A stretch of 26,707 bases of DNA. Origin: a virus. Within the stretch, counting starts at the first letter, position 1. Each line of letters opens with the position of its first letter. Made by a program: the position numbers and the translations under genes. The notes below the pieces were generated by a model. It saw nothing but the letters and a program-made list of their open reading frames with translations. It was not told where the DNA came from and searched no databases. The stretch covers positions 29,648 to 56,354 of the IMG/VR virus record IMGVR_UViG_3300000101_000007. One strand, given 5' to 3'. Shown here in pieces: positions 7,686-13,457 of this stretch.

Positions 7686-8284
7686 TATACTTCTAACCTC
7701 ATTAGTTTATTTTGACACAAGTTACCTCTTACAAAGGTATTAAAACTTAACGAGATGCGAGGCTCATCACCATCGTATGGTTGTACCAAGTGTTCTACAC
7801 TTGATGGAAAGATAAGCATTGTACCAACTGCTGGCTCTACGGTCCAACTTCTACTATTCCAAAGATTTCCTTCTGTAACATCAAATTCAAGTGTATCATA
7901 CTGGCTTGTAATAAAACTAGTATTGCCACCTTTGCCAGTTTCTCCTGACAAGTATACAATTGCCGAAAGTGTTGAGTTAGGATGCCAATGCCTGTGATGT
8001 GTTTGACCTTTATTAGTTTTGTTAAACCAAGATTCTGTAATATAAATTTCTGTATCTTCTGCTACTTTCATTACTCCGTGAAAGTAATCATTAATACCTT
8101 TCATACATTCTTTTCTAAGTTTAGTAAAGTTAGATTCATCAAGTACATTCTGACTGGTACTAATCTCGTTTTGATAGTTTTGCGCCCATTCAATCTTGCT
8201 TAAATCTGTGCCTTCTAAATCTACTTGAGTGCGTACAATTGTTTTAGCAAACAGTGGATATACTTCTAAGTTCTCGTTGTTCAT
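7685..8284 (-). CDS. 2OG-Fe(II) oxygenase-like protein
   Basis: A 199-residue oxygenase. Metal and cosubstrate residues are visible in HHRHWHPNSTLSAIVYLSGE (His99, His101), GTMLIFPSSVEHLVQPYDG (His165) and RISLSFN (Arg176). The spacing matches the putative 2OG-Fe(II) oxygenase family widespread in marine phages. The frame is open up to 8368, but ATG 8284 is chosen because it has AGGAAAAGC just upstream and does not overlap the small gene ending at 8292; the extra upstream residues look unlike the family. It is coupled to the next oxygenase by TAATG. Possible targets are proteins, nucleotides or surface glycans; none is indicated. Confidence 0.85.
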   Translation of the reverse strand: MNNENLEVYPLFAKTIVRTQVDLEGTDLSKIEWAQNYQNEISTSQNVLDESNFTKLRKECMKGINDYFHGVMKVAEDTEIYITESWFNKTNKGQTHHRHWHPNSTLSAIVYLSGETGKGGNTSFITSQYDTLEFDVTEGNLWNSRSWTVEPAVGTMLIFPSSVEHLVQPYDGDEPRISLSFNTFVRGNLCQNKLMRLEV

Positions 8285-8291
8285 GCTTTTC

Positions 8292-8480
8292 CTAAGTTGA
8301 TAAAGAGTTAATAGGTTTACACTGGTACTGTATTGTTTCCCAATCTCCATCAGGTGGAATAGTTTCAAATATGTTTAGCATTTTAAAACACTCCTCTTCA
8401 GTTTCAAACCATTGTACGTCTTGTTCAATACAACTTGAACCTAAACATACTGTTAATAATATATGCCAGATAATTTCCAT
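8292..8480 (-). CDS. Small secreted two-cysteine protein
   Basis: A 62-residue protein with a hydrophobic start (MEIIWHILLTVCLGSSC) that looks like a signal peptide or anchor, followed by a short polar domain. The pattern W-F-x-T-E-E-E-C-F-x-M-L ... Q-Y-Q-C-K-P contains two cysteines about 24 residues apart that could form a disulfide in the periplasm. Two more proteins in this window (10360-10551 and 16276-16494) have the same plan. AGGAT lies seven bases before the ATG. Function unknown. Confidence 0.7.
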   Translation of the reverse strand: MEIIWHILLTVCLGSSCIEQDVQWFETEEECFKMLNIFETIPPDGDWETIQYQCKPINSLST

Positions 8481-8495
8481 TATATATCCTGTACG

Positions 8496-8571
8496 TGGTG
8501 GAGCCAGAGGGAATCGAACCCACGACCTCCTGAATGCAAATCAGGCGCTCTCCCAACTGAGCTATGGCCCC
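8496..8571 (-). tRNA. tRNA-Ala (anticodon UGC)
   Basis: The minus strand folds as a full cloverleaf: acceptor GGGGCCA pairs with TGGCTCC, the D-arm contains GCTCAGTTGGGAGAGC, the anticodon loop TTTGCAT sits between CCTGA and TCAGG, and the T-arm has GTGGGTTCGATTCC. The 3' CCA is encoded (8496-8498). The first base overlaps the last base of the stop codon of the gene on its right. UGC reads A-ending and, with wobble, most Ala codons, useful to an AT-rich phage. Confidence 0.97.
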
Positions 8572-8948
8572 TATTCATGTTCGCCTCCTGGATCGTTTTT
8601 ATCTAAAGGCACTTTATGGGCGTTACCTTTTTCATCTCTCCAAATGGTATAAGTTCTACTTCTGCCAAATGAATTATAGCCGCTGATAAAATTAAAGGCG
8701 GTCGGCTTTCTTTGAGCTGTTTCAAATGTTGCTACTGTAACTGCAATTGCACCTAATAGAAGTGTATGTAAAACCATACTAAAAACTCCTGCGTACATGC
8801 TGCCTACAATAATACCAAATACAATACACCACATCCATGCTAATACTTGCATGATCATATGTCTTGTACTAAAGTCAGGAATAGCACTTAAAGGATTCTT
8901 TTCATAATCCATTACACTATTCCAGCAATCATAAACCCATTCTCTCAT
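8571..8948 (-). CDS. Small membrane protein between two tRNA genes
   Basis: A 125-residue protein with two hydrophobic segments at about residues 31-52 (MIMQVLAWMWCIVFGIIVG) and 53-75 (VFSMVLHTLLLGAIAVTVAT), then a polar tail with GYNSFGRSRTYTIWRDEKGN ending in GGEHE. I recall similar small GGEHE-ending membrane proteins in T4-like cyanophages, but no function is known. The open frame extends right through the tRNA-Thr gene to 9167; the real start is ATG 8948, with AAAGG seven bases upstream and lying after the tRNA. The stop touches the tRNA-Ala 5' end, so RNA processing must cut next to the coding region. Confidence 0.75.
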   Translation of the reverse strand: MREWVYDCWNSVMDYEKNPLSAIPDFSTRHMIMQVLAWMWCIVFGIIVGSMYAGVFSMVLHTLLLGAIAVTVATFETAQRKPTAFNFISGYNSFGRSRTYTIWRDEKGNAHKVPLDKNDPGGEHE

Positions 8949-8977
8949 TGTATTACCTTTCTCTTCTTCTTCTAATC

Positions 8978-9053
8978 TGGTGCTGGATGTCGGATTCGAA
9001 CTGACCACCTGCTGATTACAAATCAGCTGCTCTACCAAATGAGCTAATCCAGC
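8978..9053 (-). tRNA. tRNA-Thr (anticodon UGU)
   Basis: Minus-strand cloverleaf: acceptor GCTGGAT pairs with ATCCAGC, D-arm TAGCTCATTTGGTAGAGCA, anticodon loop TTTGTAA between GCTGA and TCAGC, T-arm GGTCAGTTCGAATCC. The 3' CCA is encoded (8978-8980). It lies 7 nt after the kdsB-like stop and 29 nt before the next start, apparently co-transcribed with both. Confidence 0.97.
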
Positions 9054-9060
9054 GTATGTT

Positions 9061-9750
9061 TTATTTAACTTCCACACCGTGCTTGTAGTTCCATAAATGA
9101 ATGTCTTCTTGCGTGTTAATCTCAACTCCGTCGAAGTCAACATGCGAACATCCAATATCCCAACCATTCTTTACCCAGCGTAATTGTTCAAGTTTTTCTA
9201 CATCTTCCTCAATTGGAATCTCTAAATTTGGATACATCTCTAAAGCATTGCGTTTGTATCCATAAACACCTAAGTGCCATTCGCCATACCCGGTCATACC
9301 TCGTCCGAACCACAGTGCTTTATCTCCAGCTCTTACCATTTTAACACTTTCTGGTCTGTTCTGTTCTTCTTCACGCATTGTTGTATAAACGGTACTGACA
9401 GAATAATACTGTAACCATTCTTCGCAACGATCAATCATTGTTTCTGTAATGTCTGGCATGTCGCCCTGTACGTTTATAAACGTATCGTATGCTTTAAAAA
9501 AATTATTTGAAGCGGCTCCAGCACATCTTGCAGTTCCGTTTTCGTATGGAGTTTCTTCAATCCAACAACTGTCTGAATCAAACAAAGGAAAAATTTTCAT
9601 GCTATCTGTTAATACAAAAGTATCACGTCCGGTTGCTACACAAGCATCATACACACGTTTAATCATAGGCTTGCCATCTAATTCTACAAGAGGCTTACCT
9701 GGATATCGTGTGCTACCGTATCTAGCAGGAATTAAAATTGCTGTTGTCAT
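9061..9750 (-). CDS. kdsB-like: CMP-KDO synthetase-like cytidylyltransferase
   Basis: A 229-residue sugar cytidylyltransferase close to KdsB, which activates KDO with CTP for lipopolysaccharide core synthesis. The nucleotide loop IPARYGSTRYPGKPL (residues 7-21), GKPMIKRVYDA, NVQGDMPDI with Asp97, the fold motif GVYGYKRNALE, EKLEQLRWVKNGWDI and INTQEDI are visible. Two usually conserved spots differ: GTDR is GTAR (73-75) and the QGDEP motif is QGDMP (Met98), and the protein is about 15-20 residues short. It may therefore act on a related sugar acid. The ATG overlaps the stop of the small membrane gene at 9747 (ATGA) and is preceded by GGAG. Host envelope remodelling is a reasonable inference. 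Confidence 0.85.
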   Translation of the reverse strand: MTTAILIPARYGSTRYPGKPLVELDGKPMIKRVYDACVATGRDTFVLTDSMKIFPLFDSDSCWIEETPYENGTARCAGAASNNFFKAYDTFINVQGDMPDITETMIDRCEEWLQYYSVSTVYTTMREEEQNRPESVKMVRAGDKALWFGRGMTGYGEWHLGVYGYKRNALEMYPNLEIPIEEDVEKLEQLRWVKNGWDIGCSHVDFDGVEINTQEDIHLWNYKHGVEVK

Positions 9751-9905
9751 TCACTTACTCTCCATGTTTCATACATTCTCCAAAGTTCCCAAGCAATAAA
9801 CAATACAATACCTCCGACAAATCCTCCGTAAAATACTCCCATAACACCAAAGTAAAATAATTGTGTAAAGACTAGTATGGCAACATAATCATAAAATTTA
9901 AACAC
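9747..9905 (-). CDS. Very small membrane protein with GTG start
   Basis: A 52-residue frame filling the gap between the kdsB-like gene and the WYL_2-type gene. It starts with GTG 9905, overlapping the end of the upstream gene, with GAGG six bases before it, and stops with a TGA inside the kdsB start (ATGA). The product begins MFKFYDYVAILVFTQLFYF and is almost entirely hydrophobic to residue 42 (GVFYGGFVGGIVLFIAWEL), suggesting two membrane helices, then ends in RMYETWRVSE. Support comes from the two coupled junctions and the composition; no family is recognised. Confidence 0.6.
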   Translation of the reverse strand: MFKFYDYVAILVFTQLFYFGVMGVFYGGFVGGIVLFIAWELWRMYETWRVSE

Positions 9906-10266
9906 CTGCTACCTCAGTAACATTCTCCCAACGGAAACTTCTCCAACCTTTAGCATTAAGGTCCCACACAACTTGTACTTCTTCGTTAATCTTTTGTACT
10001 TTCTTCTGTGAGATTGTGTCTGTTTTAGTTGCTTCAGGCACAACACCTTCTTGCAACGTGCAAGTCATTATACGCTTGTCACCGTTAATTTTATTAAATG
10101 TAACTACTACTTGACCTTTAACAAGTTTTGCAACAGTATTTTCTTTTAAGATTTTAAGAACAGATGGCATCTCCTGTTTTAGATCCTCACCATTACGTCC
10201 TCGTTCTCTGTTACCGTCTGCATTTAGTTCAGTAAGGTCCTGTTGCTTTTCTTTGTAATCATTCAT
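9898..10266 (-). CDS. WYL_2 / Sm-like SH3 beta-barrel protein (formerly DUF2693)
   Basis: A 122-residue protein. The core at about residues 45-117 has the pattern of the phage Sm-like SH3 domain: VVVTFNKINGDKRIMTCTL, then VQVVWDLNAKGWRSFRWENV. In that family the N-terminal part reads as a K-x-[DN]-G-x-x-R-x-M-x-CTL strand pair, and the end as WDL-x-x-x-GWRSFR. About 40 charged residues precede it. The frame extends to 10302, but ATG 10266 is chosen because it overlaps the stop of the mini-gene before it (TAATG). The domain is found in many phages and is suspected to bind nucleic acid, without proven function. Confidence 0.75.
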   Translation of the reverse strand: MNDYKEKQQDLTELNADGNRERGRNGEDLKQEMPSVLKILKENTVAKLVKGQVVVTFNKINGDKRIMTCTLQEGVVPEATKTDTISQKKVQKINEEVQVVWDLNAKGWRSFRWENVTEVAGV

Positions 10267-10358
10267 TATAGACACCCACTTACACAGACCATTCCGTCCC
10301 ATAAACCGACAGCTTCTACAATTTTCATAACAACAACAGATATAATTAAATATTCCAT
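10266..10358 (-). CDS. 30-residue hydrophobic mini-protein
   Basis: A short frame (begins MEYLIISVVVMKIVEAVGLW) sits exactly between two genes. Its ATG follows the upstream stop by one base, with GAGGA a few bases before it inside the preceding gene, and its TAA overlaps the next ATG (TAATG). One short hydrophobic stretch could be a membrane helix. Too short for homology; the coupling on both sides is the evidence. It may serve only to carry ribosomes between its neighbours. Confidence 0.45.
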   Translation of the reverse strand: MEYLIISVVVMKIVEAVGLWDGMVCVSGCL

Positions 10359-10359
10359 A

Positions 10360-10551
10360 TTATCCTCTTCGTTGATCTGTACGAATACAGATTAGGTTTT
10401 GATTAACTGGTGGGTATCCATCAAGTTGACCCATATCCACCAGAGTCTTTTCACGTGCCATAAAGCACCTTTCCATGCTACTGAAATTTCCACGATCGTG
10501 TACAGTAGTTTTGAATGGCAAAATCGTTATTAATATTAGTATCCAAGTCAT
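10360..10551 (-). CDS. Small secreted two-cysteine protein
   Basis: A 63-residue protein with a hydrophobic N-terminus (MTWILILITILPF), then NFSSMERCFMAREKTL and, 25-26 residues after the first Cys, NLICIRTDQRRG. The layout of leader, aromatic residue, E-x-C, a gap of about 24-27 residues and a second Cys is the same as in the proteins at 8292 and 16276. AAGGAG at the end of the hydrolase gene is nine bases before the ATG. Exported, possibly disulfide-bonded; function unknown. Confidence 0.65.
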   Translation of the reverse strand: MTWILILITILPFKTTVHDRGNFSSMERCFMAREKTLVDMGQLDGYPPVNQNLICIRTDQRRG

Positions 10552-10557
10552 ACATAC

Positions 10558-11079
10558 CTACTCCTTATTGCCTGCATGATATTCGTCCACTATCTTCATT
10601 GCGTGGTTCCTTAGAGTTTGGTTACCTTTCGTCATTCCGTCAAGTAACAGTTTCTTTTCTTGCATGTATACCTTTGCAAAACTCGGATCGTGTTTCATAA
10701 TACTTTCGGAGTTAGCAATTAGGTCTGCATATTTAATTGTCTGCGCTTGTGCAGACGCACTAACAGAGTGCTCTCTGTCTTTTGCTTTACGGAACGCCCT
10801 GTTGCCATCTTCAGGATCTGAAATATCTGTAAGATCAGATACTAACGATTTTACTACTGACCCAAACTGTTTGTCAATGTCATCTAAGGTAGCTGCCGTA
10901 TCTTCTACGGTATCGTGTAGAACTGCCGCCATTAACATCTCTGTTGTGTGCGGTACAGTCCTTACAATACCCATCACCTCTATAGGGTGTCCAATGTAAG
11001 GAGCACCAGTGTATTTTCTTTTCTGGCCTTTGTGAGCAAGGGTAGCATAAGCAATAGCTTTATCTAAAATCTTGTCCAT
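10558..11079 (-). CDS. HD-domain (p)ppGpp hydrolase-like protein (SpoT/MESH1 type)
   Basis: A 173-residue stand-alone HD phosphohydrolase. The order of motifs is that of the SpoT/MESH1 hydrolase domain: AHKGQKRK (Arg21), APYIGHPIEV (His31), VLHDTVEDT (His55-Asp56, Glu59-Asp60), the FGSVVKSLVSDLTD helix, and IKYADLIAN (Asp119, Asn123). These residues bind Mn and remove the 3'-pyrophosphate of (p)ppGpp in characterised relatives. No synthetase domain is present, so a hydrolase-only role is expected. Its own consensus sigma70 promoter (11107-11135) suggests early expression. Lowering host (p)ppGpp during infection is a plausible purpose; another nucleotide substrate is possible. Confidence 0.85.
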   Translation of the reverse strand: MDKILDKAIAYATLAHKGQKRKYTGAPYIGHPIEVMGIVRTVPHTTEMLMAAVLHDTVEDTAATLDDIDKQFGSVVKSLVSDLTDISDPEDGNRAFRKAKDREHSVSASAQAQTIKYADLIANSESIMKHDPSFAKVYMQEKKLLLDGMTKGNQTLRNHAMKIVDEYHAGNKE

Positions 11080-11106
11080 GTTGGTTCTCCATCTTATTAT
11101 GTATTA

Positions 11107-11135
11107 ATAATAACATATGTGTGTTAGTTTGTCAA
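11107..11135 (-). promoter_or_regulatory. Sigma70-type promoter for the HD hydrolase gene
   Basis: TTGACA, a 17-base spacer ending in ATATGT, then TATTAT on the minus strand, 28 bases from the ATG at 11079. Same extended motif as the promoters at 7041 and 12492. Confidence 0.8.
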
Positions 11136-11402
11136 GTATTTAAGACTGTAAAATGTAAAATCTTTTCCTTCAAATTCAGCAAATACTTTTATTCGAAAGC
11201 CCATACTGTGATCGTCTGGGCCGATAGTTCTTGTCATTACCTTTGAATTAGTTTTAGCAAACTGTCCAGCTGGTTCTTTCTCCATCCAATCCCAAATAGC
11301 AATGTCAGCATACATTTCAGGGTCTTCAACATCACCTACGGTTGATTCCCAAACACAGATTCTATTCGGGTTCGAAGTCAAAGCCGTCATGCTCTGGAGC
11401 AT
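11124..11402 (-). CDS. Hypothetical protein; start uncertain
   Basis: A frame of up to 92 residues, no recognised family. The body (DPEMYADIAIWDWMEKEPAG, then MGFRIKVFAEFEGKDFTFYS) looks like a small globular alpha/beta protein. The candidate starts, ATG 11402 and ATG 11390, both lie inside the gene on the right in another frame, and neither has a good ribosome site; the first in-frame ATG beyond that gene's stop would leave only about 63 residues. Translation could depend on coupling. The stop lies within the -35/-10 region that drives the hydrolase gene. Confidence 0.55.
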   Translation of the reverse strand: MLQSMTALTSNPNRICVWESTVGDVEDPEMYADIAIWDWMEKEPAGQFAKTNSKVMTRTIGPDDHSMGFRIKVFAEFEGKDFTFYSLKYLTN

Positions 11403-11655
11403 ACTGTGTCATTAAGATATGCTTACCAATTTCAAATAAACCTACACCGGCTGCAATGTCAGCTACATTAGACCAGATAACAGCGTTGCCGTCTGCACCT
11501 AAACTTGTAGCAACAAACTCTGTAACTTCACCTGCTTCTACACGCTTACGTAATGCATCAACAATGTCTAGTCGACCTTGAATCTCTTCTGACACTTCTT
11601 CCTTCTGTTTAGGTTTAAAGTCTACTACCTTCATACCCTTATCGTCATTTTCCAT
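11362..11655 (-). CDS. Small conserved-looking protein of unknown function
   Basis: A 97-residue protein: a charged N-terminus, then IVDALRKRVEAGEVTEFVAT, SLGADGNAVIWSNVADIAAG and VGLFEIGKHILMTQ. The helix-strand-strand-helix rhythm with EAGEVTEFVAT and DGNAVIW resembles small proteins common in phages and proteobacteria, unnamed as far as I know. ATG 11655 has AGGAT seven bases upstream and follows the clpP stop by 9 nt, so it is in the clpP transcript. No function assigned. Confidence 0.7.
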   Translation of the reverse strand: MENDDKGMKVVDFKPKQKEEVSEEIQGRLDIVDALRKRVEAGEVTEFVATSLGADGNAVIWSNVADIAAGVGLFEIGKHILMTQYAPEHDGFDFEPE

Positions 11656-11664
11656 TTCTAAATC

Positions 11665-12228
11665 CTATAAGATGTGATCCGCAACGTTTAACTTAATCAG
11701 ATCCTTTGCGGTAAAGAACTGATCACTTGGACTGTCAAAATACTTTTTAACTTGTGCTAAAGTATATCCTGTCGCCTCTCTTAAAATTTGATATGCACGT
11801 TGTTCACAGTTTTGATTTTCATGCATTGCTGCTTTCATGTCATGCATCTTAGCATCTACTGTATCGCTGTGCTGATGATTCATTATACCTGTATTCTTTC
11901 CTATGTATCTTTCACCTTGCTTACCACTTGCAAAGATTAAAAATCCTGCACTCATAACTGCACCAACACCTATTGTTCTAATATGATGATGGCTTTGCTT
12001 CATTACATCAACAAGAGCAAATGCTTCGTATAAGTCGCCGCCATATGTGTTTACATATAGAGTGAGTGTTCTCTTAGGTTTTTTATTTAGATTAGCCGAA
12101 AGTACCCATTTAATCGTTTCACTAACATTCTCATTAGAAATATCGCCACTTAGATAATGAATATCACTATCATGGAGACTTTTGTCTATTGCATCGTTAG
12201 CTGTCAAAACTTCGTACTTTGCAGGCAT
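11665..12228 (-). CDS. clpP: ClpP-like ATP-dependent protease proteolytic subunit
   Basis: A 187-residue serine protease of the ClpP family, the barrel that degrades proteins fed by Clp ATPases. The fold motifs NTYGGDLYEAFALVDVM and IGVGAVMSAGFLIFASGKQG are present, with nucleophile Ser93, His118 in IMNHQHS and Asp169 in SPSDQFF as the likely triad. Length is normal. It has a strong promoter (12249-12277). No ClpA or ClpX ATPase is seen in the window, so it would need a host ATPase or form mixed barrels. ClpS is encoded at 24896. It could serve prohead maturation or degradation of host proteins; the second is favoured because ClpS is present. Confidence 0.9.
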   Translation of the reverse strand: MPAKYEVLTANDAIDKSLHDSDIHYLSGDISNENVSETIKWVLSANLNKKPKRTLTLYVNTYGGDLYEAFALVDVMKQSHHHIRTIGVGAVMSAGFLIFASGKQGERYIGKNTGIMNHQHSDTVDAKMHDMKAAMHENQNCEQRAYQILREATGYTLAQVKKYFDSPSDQFFTAKDLIKLNVADHIL

Positions 12229-12248
12229 AATATATCTCTTTCTTATTA

Positions 12249-12277
12249 AGTATACATATATTTATTGGTTGTGTCAA
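12249..12277 (-). promoter_or_regulatory. Sigma70-type promoter for clpP, with embedded late motif
   Basis: TTGACA, 17-base spacer, TATACT on the minus strand, 21 bases before the clpP ATG. The spacer contains AATAAATA (12259-12266), a late-promoter-like sequence, so early and late transcription from the same place is possible. Confidence 0.75.
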
Positions 12278-12290
12278 GCATTAAATACCA

Positions 12291-12485
12291 CTACTGATTG
12301 CTTGGGTTTTCACCATACTTTAGAGCGAACATCTGTGCATCTCTATCGTCCTTAAAAAACCAACGTTCTTCACGATTGTAGAACTTATCCACACAAGATG
12401 CCAAACACCAAACTAGTTTCTCTTCAGAATATCTGGAAGACAAAGTTGTCCAATCTTTAACTACAGTATAAATGTCATGACTCAT
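12291..12485 (-). CDS. Small hypothetical protein, probably from a leaderless mRNA
   Basis: A 64-residue protein (begins MSHDIYTVVKDWTTL) with a Trp/Cys-containing centre (KLVWCLASCVDKFYNREERW) and an end like DDRDAQMFALKYG. No family is recognised. The frame is open to 12536, but a perfect sigma70 promoter (12492-12520) lies inside that extension, so ATG 12485 is the start. With the -10 hexamer ending 6 bases before it, transcription should start at or within a base or two of the A of the ATG, so there would be no 5' leader and no ribosome site. Confidence 0.7.
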   Translation of the reverse strand: MSHDIYTVVKDWTTLSSRYSEEKLVWCLASCVDKFYNREERWFFKDDRDAQMFALKYGENPSNQ

Positions 12486-12491
12486 AAAAAC

Positions 12492-12520
12492 ATTATAGCA
12501 TATATTAAAAAACTTGTCAA
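12492..12520 (-). promoter_or_regulatory. Perfect-consensus sigma70 promoter
   Basis: TTGACA, 17 bases ending in ATATGC, TATAAT on the minus strand: both hexamers are exact consensus with optimal spacing and a TGn extension. It faces the small gene at 12485 and is divergent from the plus-strand operon at 12578. Confidence 0.88.
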
Positions 12521-12542
12521 ATAGTTTTATGCTCACAAAATG

Positions 12543-12550
12543 ACTAAATA
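12543..12550 (+). promoter_or_regulatory. Late-promoter-like motif before the plus-strand operon
   Basis: ACTAAATA lies 27 bases before ATG 12578, in a spacer with no sigma70-like elements on this strand. It differs from TATAAATA at the first two bases, so the call is moderate. AGGAG is at 12569-12573 or just before it, a little far from the ATG. Confidence 0.4.
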
Positions 12551-12577
12551 CTAATAAGTAGGAGCGAAAATACTATT

Positions 12578-12856
12578 ATGAACTTTTTAACATTTGTAAG
12601 CGAGGTTGGTTTTCCAATTGCAGGCGCAATAGCCGCAGGCTTTTTTGTGTTCACTACGCTAAAATTTATTTTGGCTAGTGTTACAGGAAGTGTATGTGGT
12701 CTGCAGAATATGATATCAGCATTAGATAATCGGGTACAAACAATGAATAACGATCTTGTTAAGATTGATGCATTAATGAGCTACGCTCTAAATGTAAAAC
12801 CTAACGTAGATCGTATAGCTGCCAATGAAGGCAAAGAAGACGCAAGAAGAGACTAA
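12578..12856 (+). CDS. Small membrane-anchored protein, related to the one at 13458
   Basis: A 92-residue protein with an N-terminal membrane helix (VGFPIAGAIAAGFFVFTTLKFIL) and a helical, coiled-coil-like domain (NMISALDNRVQTMNNDLVKIDALMSYAL). The arrangement, including the GFPI motif at the helix start and a [LM]-x-N-D-[LM]-[IV] helix after it, is shared with the 106-residue protein at 13458. Holin-like or spanin-like roles are conceivable for such single-helix proteins, but nothing in the sequence proves either. Confidence 0.65.
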   Translation: MNFLTFVSEVGFPIAGAIAAGFFVFTTLKFILASVTGSVCGLQNMISALDNRVQTMNNDLVKIDALMSYALNVKPNVDRIAANEGKEDARRD

Positions 12857-12883
12857 AACATTAATAGAAGAAAGGGTAACATT

Positions 12884-13081
12884 ATGTTATGGAAAGATTT
12901 ACTGATAACAAAATTTGAGAACGGTTTTCGCATACTAAAGAACAGTGATCCAGATGATAAATTTTTTATCATAGACGAAGTGGATATAGAAATTGGAAGT
13001 TGTTACAGAGTAGGACCAAACGGATACTTTGAATTGGTCAAGTCTGTAGACGCAGGAGTTGCAGTTGAAAATAACACTTGA
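12884..13081 (+). CDS. Small hypothetical protein
   Basis: A 65-residue acidic protein (begins MLWKDLLITKFENGFRILK; then DDKFFIIDEVDIEIGSCYRV). It is predicted to be mostly beta and soluble. AAAGGG lies nine bases before the ATG. It follows the membrane gene by 27 nt and overlaps the next frame. No family recognised. Confidence 0.6.
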   Translation: MLWKDLLITKFENGFRILKNSDPDDKFFIIDEVDIEIGSCYRVGPNGYFELVKSVDAGVAVENNT

Positions 13082-13256
13082 CGGTATTGAACATGAAGTC
13101 GATGCAGGTAGTGTCGGCGAAGGAATAAAAATCATTCGTGAGCAACAAGAAGCAATAACGAAAGGGTTTTTAAGTGTCCAAGAAATGACTTGGGCGAAAG
13201 ACAACGGTTTTGCCACAAAGGCAGAATGGTGGGAAGCAGAACAGAAGAAAGGATAG
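13065..13256 (+). CDS. Small hypothetical protein with TTG start
   Basis: A 63-residue protein (KITLDGIEHEVDAGSVGEGI, ... EMTWAKDNGFATKAEWWEAE). I choose TTG 13065 because AGGAG ends six bases before it; the frame is open a few codons further to TTG 13059, which would be too close to the same site. It overlaps the preceding gene by 17 nt. The first half looks like a beta-hairpin and the second like a helix; no family recognised. Confidence 0.6.
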   Translation: MKITLDGIEHEVDAGSVGEGIKIIREQQEAITKGFLSVQEMTWAKDNGFATKAEWWEAEQKKG

Positions 13257-13260
13257 AACT

Positions 13261-13452
13261 ATGATGTGGGTAGACTACACAATTGATCAGGCTGGACCGC
13301 ACTTCAAAGTAAATGGAGATTGGCCAGGAGAAGTAATGGGTGTACAGAAAGACGGCACACCTAAAGAAAATTGGTTATATAAACCAGGCGATCGTTTCAT
13401 TGTGAACGAATCAGGTTGGTTATGTAAAGTAGACGAGGAATCGAGCAAATAA
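13261..13452 (+). CDS. Small hypothetical protein
   Basis: A 63-residue protein starting at ATG 13261 (MMWVDYTIDQAGPHFKVNG), with AAGGAT six bases upstream and 4 nt after the previous stop. The frame is open further left, but that part overlaps the previous gene and is basic and unlike the rest. The core (KENWLYKPGDRFIVNESGWL) resembles a small beta-barrel with no known name. Confidence 0.6.
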   Translation: MMWVDYTIDQAGPHFKVNGDWPGEVMGVQKDGTPKENWLYKPGDRFIVNESGWLCKVDEESSK

Positions 13453-13457
13453 CGAGT

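Noticed and set aside
8371-8652. Plus-strand 93-codon frame across tRNA-Ala
   Set aside because: It translates the tRNA on the wrong strand, a common artefact giving a GNRTHDL-type peptide.
8949-9167. N-terminal extension of the membrane protein at 8571
   Set aside because: It would read through the tRNA-Thr gene and into the kdsB-like gene; ATG 8948 has a proper ribosome site.
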